A DNA stretch of 12,294 nucleotides from Caldifarciminota bacterium (lineage in GTDB: Bacteria; Hydrothermota; Tepidihabitantia; Tepidihabitantales; Tepidihabitantaceae): assembly GCA_011049385.1 (NCBI GenBank), contig DSBX01000116.1, forward strand, positions 1 through 12,294, written 5' to 3'. How positions within the stretch are numbered: position 1 is the first letter of the stretch; every line of letters starts with the position of its first letter. A program made the position numbers and the translations under genes. This document shows, one piece after another, positions 1 to 6,414 of this stretch. Under the pieces are notes generated by a model. The model did not search any database and was not told the DNA's origin. It was given only the letters and a program-made list of their open reading frames with translations.

Positions 1-63
1 AACCTGCTCGGCGACGGCCTTCTCGGCCGCACGCACCTGTTCGATGATACCGGGTTCAGACAT
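1..63 (-). CDS. N-terminal fragment of a coiled-coil protein, possibly a V/A-type ATPase G/H stalk subunit
   Basis: Only the first 21 codons are inside the window; the gene continues past position 1. It starts at an ATG on the minus strand, and an in-frame TAG lies seven codons upstream, so no longer ATG start is possible. The peptide begins MSEPGIIEQVRAAEK and continues Ala/Glu/Val-rich, with hydrophobic residues spaced for an amphipathic helix or coiled coil. The 'IIEQVRAAEK' pattern resembles the start of V/A-type ATPase subunit G/H (peripheral stalk, often first gene of an ntp/atp operon), but 21 residues cannot prove this; other coiled-coil proteins fit too. A TTGACA -35 and weak -10 lie upstream, and no Shine-Dalgarno is visible. 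I am fairly sure that it is a real gene and unsure of the function. Confidence 0.55.
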   Translation of the reverse strand, partial: MSEPGIIEQVRAAEKAVAEQV

Positions 64-68
64 AATAT

Positions 69-85
69 CTAGGCGAAAAGCCTAG
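69..85. repeat. Perfect 6-bp inverted repeat in front of the leftmost gene
   Basis: CTAGGC (69-74) and GCCTAG (80-85) are perfect inverted copies around a 5-nt spacer (GAAAA). The right arm overlaps the proposed -10 (79-84) and the left arm lies between it and the ATG at 63. It could be a small regulator operator or a chance palindrome. It cannot form a full hairpin in the mRNA if transcription starts near 72. Confidence 0.4.
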
Positions 86-106
86 CTGACTGTGATTCGC
101 TGTCAA
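79..106 (-). promoter_or_regulatory. Putative sigma70 promoter of the leftmost minus-strand gene
   Basis: Read on the minus strand, a perfect TTGACA (-35, 101-106) is followed after 16 nt by TAGGCT (79-84), a poor -10 with 3 of 6 consensus bases. Transcription would start near position 72, only about 9 nt before the ATG at 63. The perfect -35 supports the call; the weak -10 limits confidence. Confidence 0.45.
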
Positions 107-193
107 GCGATGCAACCCCGGACCGGTAGGGCGCGTCGAAAGTGGCGACTACGGAATGCGGGAATCAAAGCAACAAGACGCATCTGCCTCCTT

Positions 194-237
194 CTTGAAG
201 TTGCGGGCCGGGCCCCTGCGCCCGGCCCGACTTCGAG
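194..237. repeat. Large GC-rich hairpin (18-bp stem) in the divergent region upstream of uvrA
   Basis: CTTGAAGT (194-201) pairs with ACTTCGAG (230-237) with one G-U, and CGGGCCGGGC (204-213) pairs exactly with GCCCGGCCCG (220-229). The loop is CCCTGC (214-219) and there is a 2-nt bulge (202-203). No U-tract follows on either strand, so it is not a classic intrinsic terminator. It lies upstream of the uvrA -35, hence outside the predicted uvrA mRNA. It may be a REP-like element, a terminator for an unseen short transcript, or a DNA-level regulatory structure. Confidence 0.65.
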
Positions 238-242
238 TCCGC

Positions 243-270
243 TTGCACCGGCGTCGGCTTCTCATATACT
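243..270 (+). promoter_or_regulatory. Putative uvrA promoter, leaderless arrangement
   Basis: TATACT (265-270, 5 of 6 consensus bases) sits exactly 10 nt before the uvrA ATG at 281. A weak -35, TTGCAC (243-248), lies 16 nt further upstream. Transcription is expected at about 277, leaving a leader of about 4 nt. No Shine-Dalgarno precedes the ATG (CACCTTCCCC), which fits leaderless translation. The -10 is good and the -35 is weak. Confidence 0.5.
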
Positions 271-280
271 CACCTTCCCC

Positions 281-3121
281 ATGGCTGACGATTTCATCCG
301 CGTCCGCGGTGCCCGCGAGCACAATCTCAAGAACGTCTCGGTTGACATCCCGCGCAACCGGCTGGTCGTCATCACCGGCCTGTCCGGCTCGGGCAAGTCA
401 TCGCTCGCCTTCGACACCATCTACGCCGAGGGTCAGCGCCGCTACATCGAATCGCTCTCCGCCTACGCCCGCCAGTTCCTCGGCATGCTCGAAAAGCCGG
501 ACTGCGACGGCATCACCGGCCTCTCGCCCGCCATCGCCATCGAACAGCGCTCCTCGGCCCGCAACCCGCGCTCGACCGTCGGCACCGTCACCGAAATCTA
601 CGACTACCTGCGCCTGCTTTTCGCCCGGGTCGGCCGGCCCCACTGCCCGGACTGCGAGAAGCCGATTACCTCGCAGACCGTGGACCAGGTCGTGGACAGC
701 CTGCTCGCCGAACCGGCCGGCACCCGACTGGTCCTGCTCGCGCCGGTCATCCGCGGCCGCAAGGGCGAGCACCGCGACCTGCTCGAAAAGCTCCGCCGCC
801 GCGGCTACCTCCGAGCTCGGATTGACGGCGAGACGGTGGAGATAGAATCCGCGCCGAAGCTCGCCCGCTACAAACAGCATACCATCGAACTGGTCGTGGA
901 CCGACTCGAAGTCAAGCCCGGGGTCCGCAAGCGCCTCGCCGACTCGGTCGAACTCGCCCTGCGCGAGGGCGGCGGCGGCTGTATCGTCCAGGTCACCCCG
1001 GCCGACGGCAGGGCCGAAGACCGGACCTTCTCCGAGAACCTCGCCTGCCCGGACTGCGGCTTCAGCCTCGACGAAATCACCCCGCGCCTGTTCTCCTTCA
1101 ACTCGCCCTACGGCGCCTGCCCGCGATGCCACGGCCTCGGCACGATAATGGAAGTGGACCCGGACCGGCTCGTCGCCGACCCCTCCCGCTCGCTCCTCGA
1201 AGGTGCACTCGCGCCCTGGGGCGAGGTCGGCGACCGCGGCGAATGGCTCCAGTCCCGCCTGCGCACCATCGCCCGCGAGTACCGCTTCGACCTTGCCACG
1301 CCCTGGCGCAAGCTCCCGGCCCGGGTCCGGCGCATCATCCTCCGGGGCTCGGACGAGGAGATGCGCTTCCGCTACGTCGGCCGCGAACACGAATGGACAT
1401 GGAACGGCACCTGGGAAGGCATCGTCCCCCACCTCGAACGCATCCACAAACAGACCGACTCCGACGCCCGCCGCGAATGGGTCGAGAGCTTCATGTCCAT
1501 CCTGCCCTGCCCGGCCTGCCGGGGCGCCCGGCTCAAGCGCGAGGCGCTCGCGGTCCGCGTCAACGGCCGGAACATCGCCGACTTCACCTCGTTCTCGGTC
1601 CACCGGGCGCACGAGCTCTTCAAGACCGGCCTCGAACTGGACGCCAGGGAACGCACCATCGCCCGGGAAATCGTCCGCGAGGTCCTGCGCCGGCTCGGTT
1701 TCCTCGCGTCGGTCGGGCTCGGCTACCTCACCCTCGACCGCACCGCCGAGACACTCGGCGGCGGCGAGGCCCAGCGCGTCCGGCTCGCGACCCAGTTCGG
1801 GTCCGGGCTGGTCGGCGTCTGCTACATCCTCGACGAACCCTCGATCGGCCTCCACCAGCGCGACAACGTCCGCCTGCTCAAGACCCTCACCGGCCTCCGT
1901 GACCTCGGCAACACCGTCATCGTCGTCGAGCACGACGAGGAGACCATCGCCCGCGCCGACCACGTCATTGACCTCGGCCCGGGCGCGGGTGACTCCGGCG
2001 GCCGGGTCGTCGCCCAGGGCACGCCCGACGATATCCGCGCCTGCCCGGACTCGCTCACCGGCGACTACCTCGCCGGGCGGCGGCGCATCGAGCCGCCGGC
2101 CGAGCGCCGGGCCCCGGGCCGGCACTGGCTTGAAGTCTCGGGCGCGCGGGAGAACAACCTCAAGAGCATCCGGGCCCGGTTCCCGCTCGGGCTCTTCACC
2201 TGCGTTACCGGCGTCTCCGGCTCCGGCAAATCCACCCTCGTCTCCGACATCCTTCACCGCGCCCTCGCCCGCCGCTTCCACGACGCCCGCGAGAAACCGG
2301 GCGCCCACGACCGCATCACCGGCGCCGAACAGGTGGACAAGGTCGTCAACATTGACCAGTCGCCGATCGGCCGCACCCCTCGCTCCAACCCGGCCACCTA
2401 CACCGGCGCCTTCGGCCCGATCCGGGAACTCTTCGCCCGCTCGCGCGAAGCCCGGGTCCGCGGCTACAAGCCCGGCCGGTTCTCCTTCAACGTCAAGGGC
2501 GGGCGCTGTGAAGCCTGCGCCGGCGACGGCATCATCAAGGTCGAGATGCACTTCCTGCCCGATGTCTACGTCACCTGCGAGGGCTGTAAGGGCCACCGCT
2601 ACAACCGCGAGACGCTCGAGGTCCGCTACAAAGGAAAGAACATCGCCGAGGTGCTGGCGATGAGCGTCGCGGAAGCGGCCGACTTCTACGCCGCGGTGCC
2701 GACCATCGCCCGCAAGCTCGAACTCCTCTGCCGGGTCGGGCTCGGCTACGTCAGGCTCGGCCAGCCTGCGCCCACGCTCTCGGGCGGCGAAGCCCAGCGC
2801 ATCAAGCTCGCCCGCGAACTCTCCAAGGTCGCCACCGGCCGCACCCTCTACCTGCTCGACGAACCCACGACCGGGCTCCACTTCGAAGACGTCCGGCTCC
2901 TGCTCGGCGTCCTCGAACGGCTCGTCGCCCGGGGCAACACCGTCATCGTTATCGAACACAACCTCGAAGTCATCAAGTGCGCGGACTGGCTGGTGGACCT
3001 CGGCCCGGAAGGCGGCGACGAAGGCGGCACCATCGTCTCCGCTGGCCCGCCCGAAGAGGTCGCAGCCTGCTCCGCCTCCCACACCGGCCGCTTCCTCAAG
3101 CCCCTGCTTCAGCGCCGATGA
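281..3121 (+). CDS. uvrA: UvrABC excinuclease subunit A (UvrA)
   Basis: UvrA is the dimeric ABC ATPase that finds bulky DNA lesions and loads UvrB in nucleotide excision repair. The protein has 946 residues from the ATG at 281, normal for the family (about 940). The frame is open back to 92, but the family sequence starts at 'DDFIRVRGAREHNLKN', so 281 is preferred. Visible in order: Walker A GLSGSGKS (33-40); UvrB-binding region; zinc motif CPDC...CPRC; a further CPAC cysteine pair; first signature and Walker B (ILDEPSIGLHQRDN); second Walker A GVSGSGKS (644-651); zinc finger CEAC...CEGC; second signature LSGGEAQR (from 833) and Walker B LLDEPTTGLHFED. The first signature reads LGGGE, not LSGGE (Gly at residue 493), which is unusual. 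The gene is monocistronic, with its own promoter upstream and a separate promoter for the next gene. Identification is certain. Confidence 0.98.
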   Translation: MADDFIRVRGAREHNLKNVSVDIPRNRLVVITGLSGSGKSSLAFDTIYAEGQRRYIESLSAYARQFLGMLEKPDCDGITGLSPAIAIEQRSSARNPRSTVGTVTEIYDYLRLLFARVGRPHCPDCEKPITSQTVDQVVDSLLAEPAGTRLVLLAPVIRGRKGEHRDLLEKLRRRGYLRARIDGETVEIESAPKLARYKQHTIELVVDRLEVKPGVRKRLADSVELALREGGGGCIVQVTPADGRAEDRTFSENLACPDCGFSLDEITPRLFSFNSPYGACPRCHGLGTIMEVDPDRLVADPSRSLLEGALAPWGEVGDRGEWLQSRLRTIAREYRFDLATPWRKLPARVRRIILRGSDEEMRFRYVGREHEWTWNGTWEGIVPHLERIHKQTDSDARREWVESFMSILPCPACRGARLKREALAVRVNGRNIADFTSFSVHRAHELFKTGLELDARERTIAREIVREVLRRLGFLASVGLGYLTLDRTAETLGGGEAQRVRLATQFGSGLVGVCYILDEPSIGLHQRDNVRLLKTLTGLRDLGNTVIVVEHDEETIARADHVIDLGPGAGDSGGRVVAQGTPDDIRACPDSLTGDYLAGRRRIEPPAERRAPGRHWLEVSGARENNLKSIRARFPLGLFTCVTGVSGSGKSTLVSDILHRALARRFHDAREKPGAHDRITGAEQVDKVVNIDQSPIGRTPRSNPATYTGAFGPIRELFARSREARVRGYKPGRFSFNVKGGRCEACAGDGIIKVEMHFLPDVYVTCEGCKGHRYNRETLEVRYKGKNIAEVLAMSVAEAADFYAAVPTIARKLELLCRVGLGYVRLGQPAPTLSGGEAQRIKLARELSKVATGRTLYLLDEPTTGLHFEDVRLLLGVLERLVARGNTVIVIEHNLEVIKCADWLVDLGPEGGDEGGTIVSAGPPEEVAACSASHTGRFLKPLLQRR

Positions 3122-3150
3122 CGCTTCCCGCAACCTGGCCCGCGCCCAGC

Positions 3151-3178
3151 TTGACACGCCCGGTCAGTATGTTATTCT
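3151..3178 (+). promoter_or_regulatory. Sigma70-type promoter of the lipoprotein gene
   Basis: A perfect TTGACA (3151-3156) is followed after 16 nt by TATTCT (3173-3178, 4 of 6 consensus bases). Transcription is expected near 3185, giving a leader of about 19 nt that contains AAGGAGGT (3192-3199), a near-perfect Shine-Dalgarno 5 nt from the GTG start. It begins 29 nt after the uvrA stop, so this gene does not depend on uvrA read-through. Confidence 0.7.
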
Positions 3179-3203
3179 ATGGCCCTAACCTAAGGAGGTA
3201 ACT

Positions 3204-3863
3204 GTGAACCGTTCCGTTCTGCTCGCGACAATCATCACCGTCGCCCTGTTCACCCTCGGATGCGACAAGCTCTCCCCCGAGCCGGACTACTACCCGACCA
3301 CGGTCGGCAGTACCTGGCGCTATGAAGGCGAGATGCTCTTCGCCCAGGGCGATGCCGACACCTTCGCGACGATGGTCCAGCGCGTCGAGATCACCGGCAC
3401 CACCACCCTTGCCGGCGGTTCTGAAGCCGCGGTCGTGGTCAGCCTCGACTCGATGGAAACGCGTATCGGCCCGGACGCGTCCATCACCGTGACCTACGAC
3501 ACGACCTACATCGTCAAGCGCGACAGTCTCGTGCTCTCTTACGATTCGCTCAACGACAACACCCCGCAAACGATACTGTCCCTGCCGATTACGGAAGGGA
3601 AGACGTGGGATGTCTGGGCTTCCGGCGATGAGAAGGTCGAGGCGATGGTACTGGGCAAGGAAGATGCGGTCGTCCCGGCCGGCAGCTTCAAGGACTGCTG
3701 GAAGATGAAGTTCACCTACACCGGCCCGGACCCGGAAGAATTGCTGATGCACCACTGGGTAGCCGACGGCGTGGGTATGGTTCAATACCGGATGGAAATG
3801 GAATCCGGCCAGTTCACCATCACGATGGGCCTCAGGCTCACGCACTACGACGTCAAGAAGTAG
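3204..3863 (+). CDS. Putative lipoprotein of unknown function
   Basis: A 219-residue protein starting with GTG, placed 5 nt after AGGAGG. The N-terminus is a type II signal peptide: Asn-Arg, then hydrophobic residues 5-18, then TLGC with the lipidated Cys at position 20. The residue after Cys is Asp, which in enterobacteria marks retention in the inner membrane; whether the rule holds here is unknown. The mature part begins with 'YYPTTVGSTWRYEG' and is rich in beta-prone Thr/Val stretches, with 'WKMKFTYTG' and 'HHWVADGVGMVQY' near the end. This 'P-x-x-x-G-x-x-W-x-Y ... W-x-A-x-G-V-G' pattern is common in uncharacterised secreted proteins that probably form a beta-rich fold. I do not recognise a specific family and assign no function. 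It converges on the exchanger gene with only 31 bp between stop codons. Confidence 0.85.
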   Translation: MNRSVLLATIITVALFTLGCDKLSPEPDYYPTTVGSTWRYEGEMLFAQGDADTFATMVQRVEITGTTTLAGGSEAAVVVSLDSMETRIGPDASITVTYDTTYIVKRDSLVLSYDSLNDNTPQTILSLPITEGKTWDVWASGDEKVEAMVLGKEDAVVPAGSFKDCWKMKFTYTGPDPEELLMHHWVADGVGMVQYRMEMESGQFTITMGLRLTHYDVKK

Positions 3864-3878
3864 CGTCTCGGACGTCAC

Positions 3879-3922
3879 CAGCTTCCGGAACGCCTTACCT
3901 GAGCAGGTAGAGCAGGAAGCTG
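3879..3922. terminator. Nested inverted repeats at the convergent junction, possible bidirectional terminator
   Basis: CAGCTTCC (3879-3886) pairs with GGAAGCTG (3915-3922), and inside it TACCT (3896-3900) pairs with AGGTA (3905-3909) around GAGC. The structure lies between the stops of the lipoprotein gene (3863) and the exchanger gene (3895, minus) and runs into the exchanger's 3' end. There is no T-tract on either side, so termination is a guess from position alone. Confidence 0.25.
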
Positions 3923-4869
3923 ACCGCAATCCAGGCCGCGAGACCGAACCAGCCGAACCAGGTCAGGCGCAGGAACCGGCGGCGCGGACAGCGACGCTGG
4001 ACGACGATGAAGAGAGCGACTAGCACAGCACCGGCCAGAAGAGCAATGACGTTGTGCGGCCGCGCACCGGCAAAGAGACTGCCGCGCCAGTAGGCAAGGT
4101 CGGCAACTCCCAGGATGGTCAGGTTGAAGATGTTGGAGCCGATCATGCCGCCCGCGGCCATTTCCGGCACGCCAAGGCGGACCGCGGCAACCGCGGTGAC
4201 CAGTTCGGGCAGGGAGGTGACGAGCGCGACCATCGTCGTGCCGACAAAGGTATCACCCAGCCCGCTGGCCCCGGCCAGCCGGGTCGCGAACCCGGGCAGG
4301 AGGATGGCCGCCACAACAACGACCAGCGCGAAAGCGGCATAGCGGAACACCGCGGCCCGAAGCGACATCCCCTTCACCTCTTCCGGCGAAGCGGGTTCGC
4401 CACCGGTCTTGCCGGTGCCGCGCATCAGCACGATGTAGGCGACGATGATGAGTATCGCGACCGGCGAGACGGAAAGCAGGGCCGGGAGTCGGTCACCGAG
4501 CAGAAGCCCGGCCACCGCAAGCACGGACATGCCCGCGGCGTAGAGCGCAGAACGGGTGTGAAACCGGTGGAGCCCCCTGAGACAGGTACCGTCCCGGTTG
4601 AGCCAGTCCAGGCAACCGAGTATGGCGATGTTTATGACGTTCGAGCCGCCGACACAGCCGACCGCGATATCGGGCAGGCCCTGCACCCCGGCACTGATAC
4701 CGTTGAAGAGCTCGGGCAGAGAAGTGGCCGCGGCGAGCAGGAGCGTGCCGGCCCAAACGTGCCCGAGCCCGGTCCGCCCGGCGATGACGTCGGCGTACCG
4801 GGTCAGGCGGATGCCGGCCCAGACGACCGCCCCGGCGCAAGCCAGGAAGCCGAATGCCGCGAAGGTCAC
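3895..4869 (-). CDS. CaCA-family sodium/calcium-type exchanger (YrbG-like membrane protein)
   Basis: A 324-residue integral membrane antiporter of the Ca2+:cation antiporter family, the same size as E. coli YrbG (about 325), with roughly ten hydrophobic segments. The two diagnostic alpha repeats are present: GTLLLAAATSLPEL (41-54) followed by GGSNVINI (74-81), and TTMVALVTSLPEL (211-223) followed by GSNIFNL (244-250). Both carry the acidic residue of the ion site (E53, E222). A hydrophilic loop (about 151-168) separates the halves. I chose the GTG at 4869 because it is the only usual start codon between the stomatin stop (4916) and the first membrane helix; the frame stays open back to 5016 inside the stomatin gene, but that extension is Arg-rich and unlike the family. 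No Shine-Dalgarno is visible. Third gene after nfeD and the stomatin homologue. The ion (Ca2+, Na+, K+) cannot be told from sequence. Confidence 0.9.
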   Translation of the reverse strand: MTFAAFGFLACAGAVVWAGIRLTRYADVIAGRTGLGHVWAGTLLLAAATSLPELFNGISAGVQGLPDIAVGCVGGSNVINIAILGCLDWLNRDGTCLRGLHRFHTRSALYAAGMSVLAVAGLLLGDRLPALLSVSPVAILIIVAYIVLMRGTGKTGGEPASPEEVKGMSLRAAVFRYAAFALVVVVAAILLPGFATRLAGASGLGDTFVGTTMVALVTSLPELVTAVAAVRLGVPEMAAGGMIGSNIFNLTILGVADLAYWRGSLFAGARPHNVIALLAGAVLVALFIVVQRRCPRRRFLRLTWFGWFGLAAWIAVSFLLYLLR

Positions 4870-4915
4870 CGAGCCGCTGTCAACAGTGGCGATGGCGTCC
4901 TGGCCCCGCCGGCCG

Positions 4916-5851
4916 CTAGCCCTTCGCCGGCGGCGGAACGGTGACGGTACCGGCCGCCTTGTCCTTGAGGAGTTCGCCGACCATCCCCACCGCCCCGAGC
5001 ACGCCCGAAGCCTCATAGGGCACGAACAGCTTCGAGGCCTTGCCGTCGGCGATCTTCGCCAGCGCTTCGAGATACTTGATGGCTATGAGGTCGTTGGTCG
5101 GCCGGCCGTTGTGAATCGCGGCATAGACCCGCTCGATCGCCTGCGCTTCGCCTTCGGCCACGGTCAGCAGTTTGAACTTCTCCGCGGTCGCGACCCGCTC
5201 GATCGCCTCGGCCTGGCCGGTCGCCTCGAGCACCCGCTTCTGCCGCTCGCCGTCGGCCCGCAGAATCTGCGCCTGCTTGAACCCCTCGGCCTCGAGCACC
5301 GCGGCCCGCCGCTCGCGCTCGGCCTTCATCTGCCGGTGCATCGCCTCGGTCACGTCGCCGGGCGGCTCAATGCGCTGGAGTTCGACGCGGGTGACTTTCG
5401 CCCCCCACTTGTCGGTCGCCTCGTCCAGCACATCACGCAGCTTGACATTGATGCGCTCGCGTGAGGTCAGCGATTCGTCCAGGCTCAGGTCGCCGACGAC
5501 GTTACGCAGGTTGGTCTGGGCGAGCTTGATGGTCGCCAGCCGGAACTGAGCGACATTGTAGAGCACCCGCACCGGGTCGGTCACCTCGTAGTATATGACC
5601 GCGTCCACGGTCACGGTCGCGTTGTCCTGGGTGATGACCTCCTGCGGCGGCACGTCCACGACCTGCTCGCGCATATCGACCTTGAGCAAACGTTCCAGGA
5701 ACGGCAGGATGAAATTGAGCCCGGGTTGCACCGTCCGCTGGTACCGGCCCAGGCGCTCAACACAGGCCCGCTGGTAGGGCCGGACAATCCTGATGCCGAG
5801 CAGGGCAAGGAAGAACACGAACAGGATGATGATGACTAGCAACGCGATCAT
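4916..5851 (-). CDS. Stomatin/prohibitin-like SPFH-domain membrane protein
   Basis: A 311-residue SPFH protein of the bacterial stomatin (QmcA/slipin) type, which forms large ring oligomers on the cytoplasmic membrane and is linked to membrane microdomains and protein quality control. Residues 1-22 form one membrane anchor (MIALLVIIILF...). The SPFH domain starts at 'RPYQRACVERLGRYQRT', with 'PGLNFILPFLERLLKVDMRE' and 'VITQDNATVTVDAVIYYEV'. A charged Ala/Glu/Arg coiled coil follows (about 170-240, 'KAERERRAAVLEAEGFKQA'), and a hydrophobic C-terminal part after that. The ATG at 5851 is preferred over one four codons upstream: it follows GGAGGA and overlaps the nfeD stop as ATGA, giving translational coupling. 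The nfeD-stomatin pairing is a known conserved operon and supports both calls. Confidence 0.95.
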   Translation of the reverse strand: MIALLVIIILFVFFLALLGIRIVRPYQRACVERLGRYQRTVQPGLNFILPFLERLLKVDMREQVVDVPPQEVITQDNATVTVDAVIYYEVTDPVRVLYNVAQFRLATIKLAQTNLRNVVGDLSLDESLTSRERINVKLRDVLDEATDKWGAKVTRVELQRIEPPGDVTEAMHRQMKAERERRAAVLEAEGFKQAQILRADGERQKRVLEATGQAEAIERVATAEKFKLLTVAEGEAQAIERVYAAIHNGRPTNDLIAIKYLEALAKIADGKASKLFVPYEASGVLGAVGMVGELLKDKAAGTVTVPPPAKG

Positions 5852-6282
5852 TTCTCCTCCCATGGTCCTACGACCAGATGAGTACCGATGACTTCAAGAA
5901 TGCGTACCGGGCTACCGGCCGCAAACCCGGTTTCGGCGGTGGCCCGCCACTCCTCACCGAGAACCTTCACCCGGCCCATCTCGGCAGGCCGGATATCGGC
6001 GGAGACCGTCCCGCGTGTGCCCTGCAACCGGCTCGCGCCGGTCGGTTCCGGTTCGGGTCGGGTAAGGCGCCGGGCGATGAGCTGTGACATCACGACCAGC
6101 GCCGCGGCCAGCGCCGCGAAGACCAGCAGTTGCACGACCGGGTTCGGGACGAAAAACGCCGCGACACCGGTCACCAGCGCCGCGACACCGAACCAGATCA
6201 TGATGAAGCCGGGCACAACCATCTCCAGCACAACCAGCATCAACCCGGCGACAATCCAGAAGGCCGGACCAGAAATCGGCAT
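5848..6282 (-). CDS. nfeD: NfeD-like membrane protein, short form, partner of stomatin
   Basis: A 144-residue protein of the short NfeD class (no serine-protease domain). Residues about 8-67 hold several membrane helices ('IVAGLMLVVLEMVVPGFIMIWFG', 'VQLLVFAALAAALVVMSQLI'). Residues about 80-144 form the soluble OB-fold domain typical of NfeD ('LQGTRGTVSADIRPAEMGRVKV', 'PVRILEVIGTHLVV'). The start ATG at 6282 is preceded by GGGAGGT 4 nt away (6287-6293). NfeD proteins are encoded next to stomatin-like SPFH proteins across bacteria and archaea and are thought to work with them at the membrane; here the two genes overlap by 4 nt. The exact biochemical role is unknown. It is the first gene of the second minus-strand block, with a plausible promoter in the 132-bp gap upstream. 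Confidence 0.93.
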   Translation of the reverse strand: MPISGPAFWIVAGLMLVVLEMVVPGFIMIWFGVAALVTGVAAFFVPNPVVQLLVFAALAAALVVMSQLIARRLTRPEPEPTGASRLQGTRGTVSADIRPAEMGRVKVLGEEWRATAETGFAAGSPVRILEVIGTHLVVGPWEEK

Positions 6283-6331
6283 GGCTACCTCCCGCTGCCG
6301 TAAGCAGTATCAGCGGTCATTGGCACAAGAG

Positions 6332-6360
6332 ATAATCAGGTCGCAGGATGATGTTGTCAA
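6332..6360 (-). promoter_or_regulatory. Putative sigma70 promoter of nfeD-stomatin-exchanger
   Basis: On the minus strand a perfect TTGACA (6355-6360) precedes GATTAT (6332-6337, 4 of 6 consensus bases) at the ideal 17-nt spacing. Transcription is expected near 6325, giving a leader of about 43 nt that includes the nfeD Shine-Dalgarno. The gap 6283-6414 holds nothing else clear apart from a 4-bp hairpin just after the thpR stop. Confidence 0.55.
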
Positions 6361-6414
6361 GCTCGGTGATGACGGCACGGAAAGGCGTGGGCTGTGCTCC
6401 CCAGAACCCTGGCA

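Noticed and set aside
92..280. A 63-residue N-terminal extension of UvrA
   Set aside because: The extension crosses the hairpin and promoter, resembles no UvrA sequence, and the ATG at 281 gives a normal length.
1203..2663. A 486-codon open frame on the plus strand inside uvrA
   Set aside because: Composed almost only of Ser, Ala, Pro, Arg and Thr, typical of a shifted frame in GC-rich DNA; uvrA is certain here.
398..3157. A 919-codon open frame on the minus strand opposite uvrA
   Set aside because: Its translation is acidic, repetitive and like no protein family; it is the mirror of uvrA's GC-rich third codon positions.
4878..4883. TTGACA on the minus strand 8 nt before the exchanger start, a possible -35
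   Set aside because: No -10 box at 15-19 nt spacing, and any start site would fall inside the gene.
4054..4944. A 296-codon plus-strand frame opposite the exchanger gene
   Set aside because: Low-complexity charged sequence with no motif, and the minus strand has clear CaCA repeats.
4870..5016. An N-terminal extension of the exchanger overlapping the stomatin gene
   Set aside because: Arg/Ser/Pro-rich and unlike family members; the GTG at 4869 starts right at the first membrane helix.
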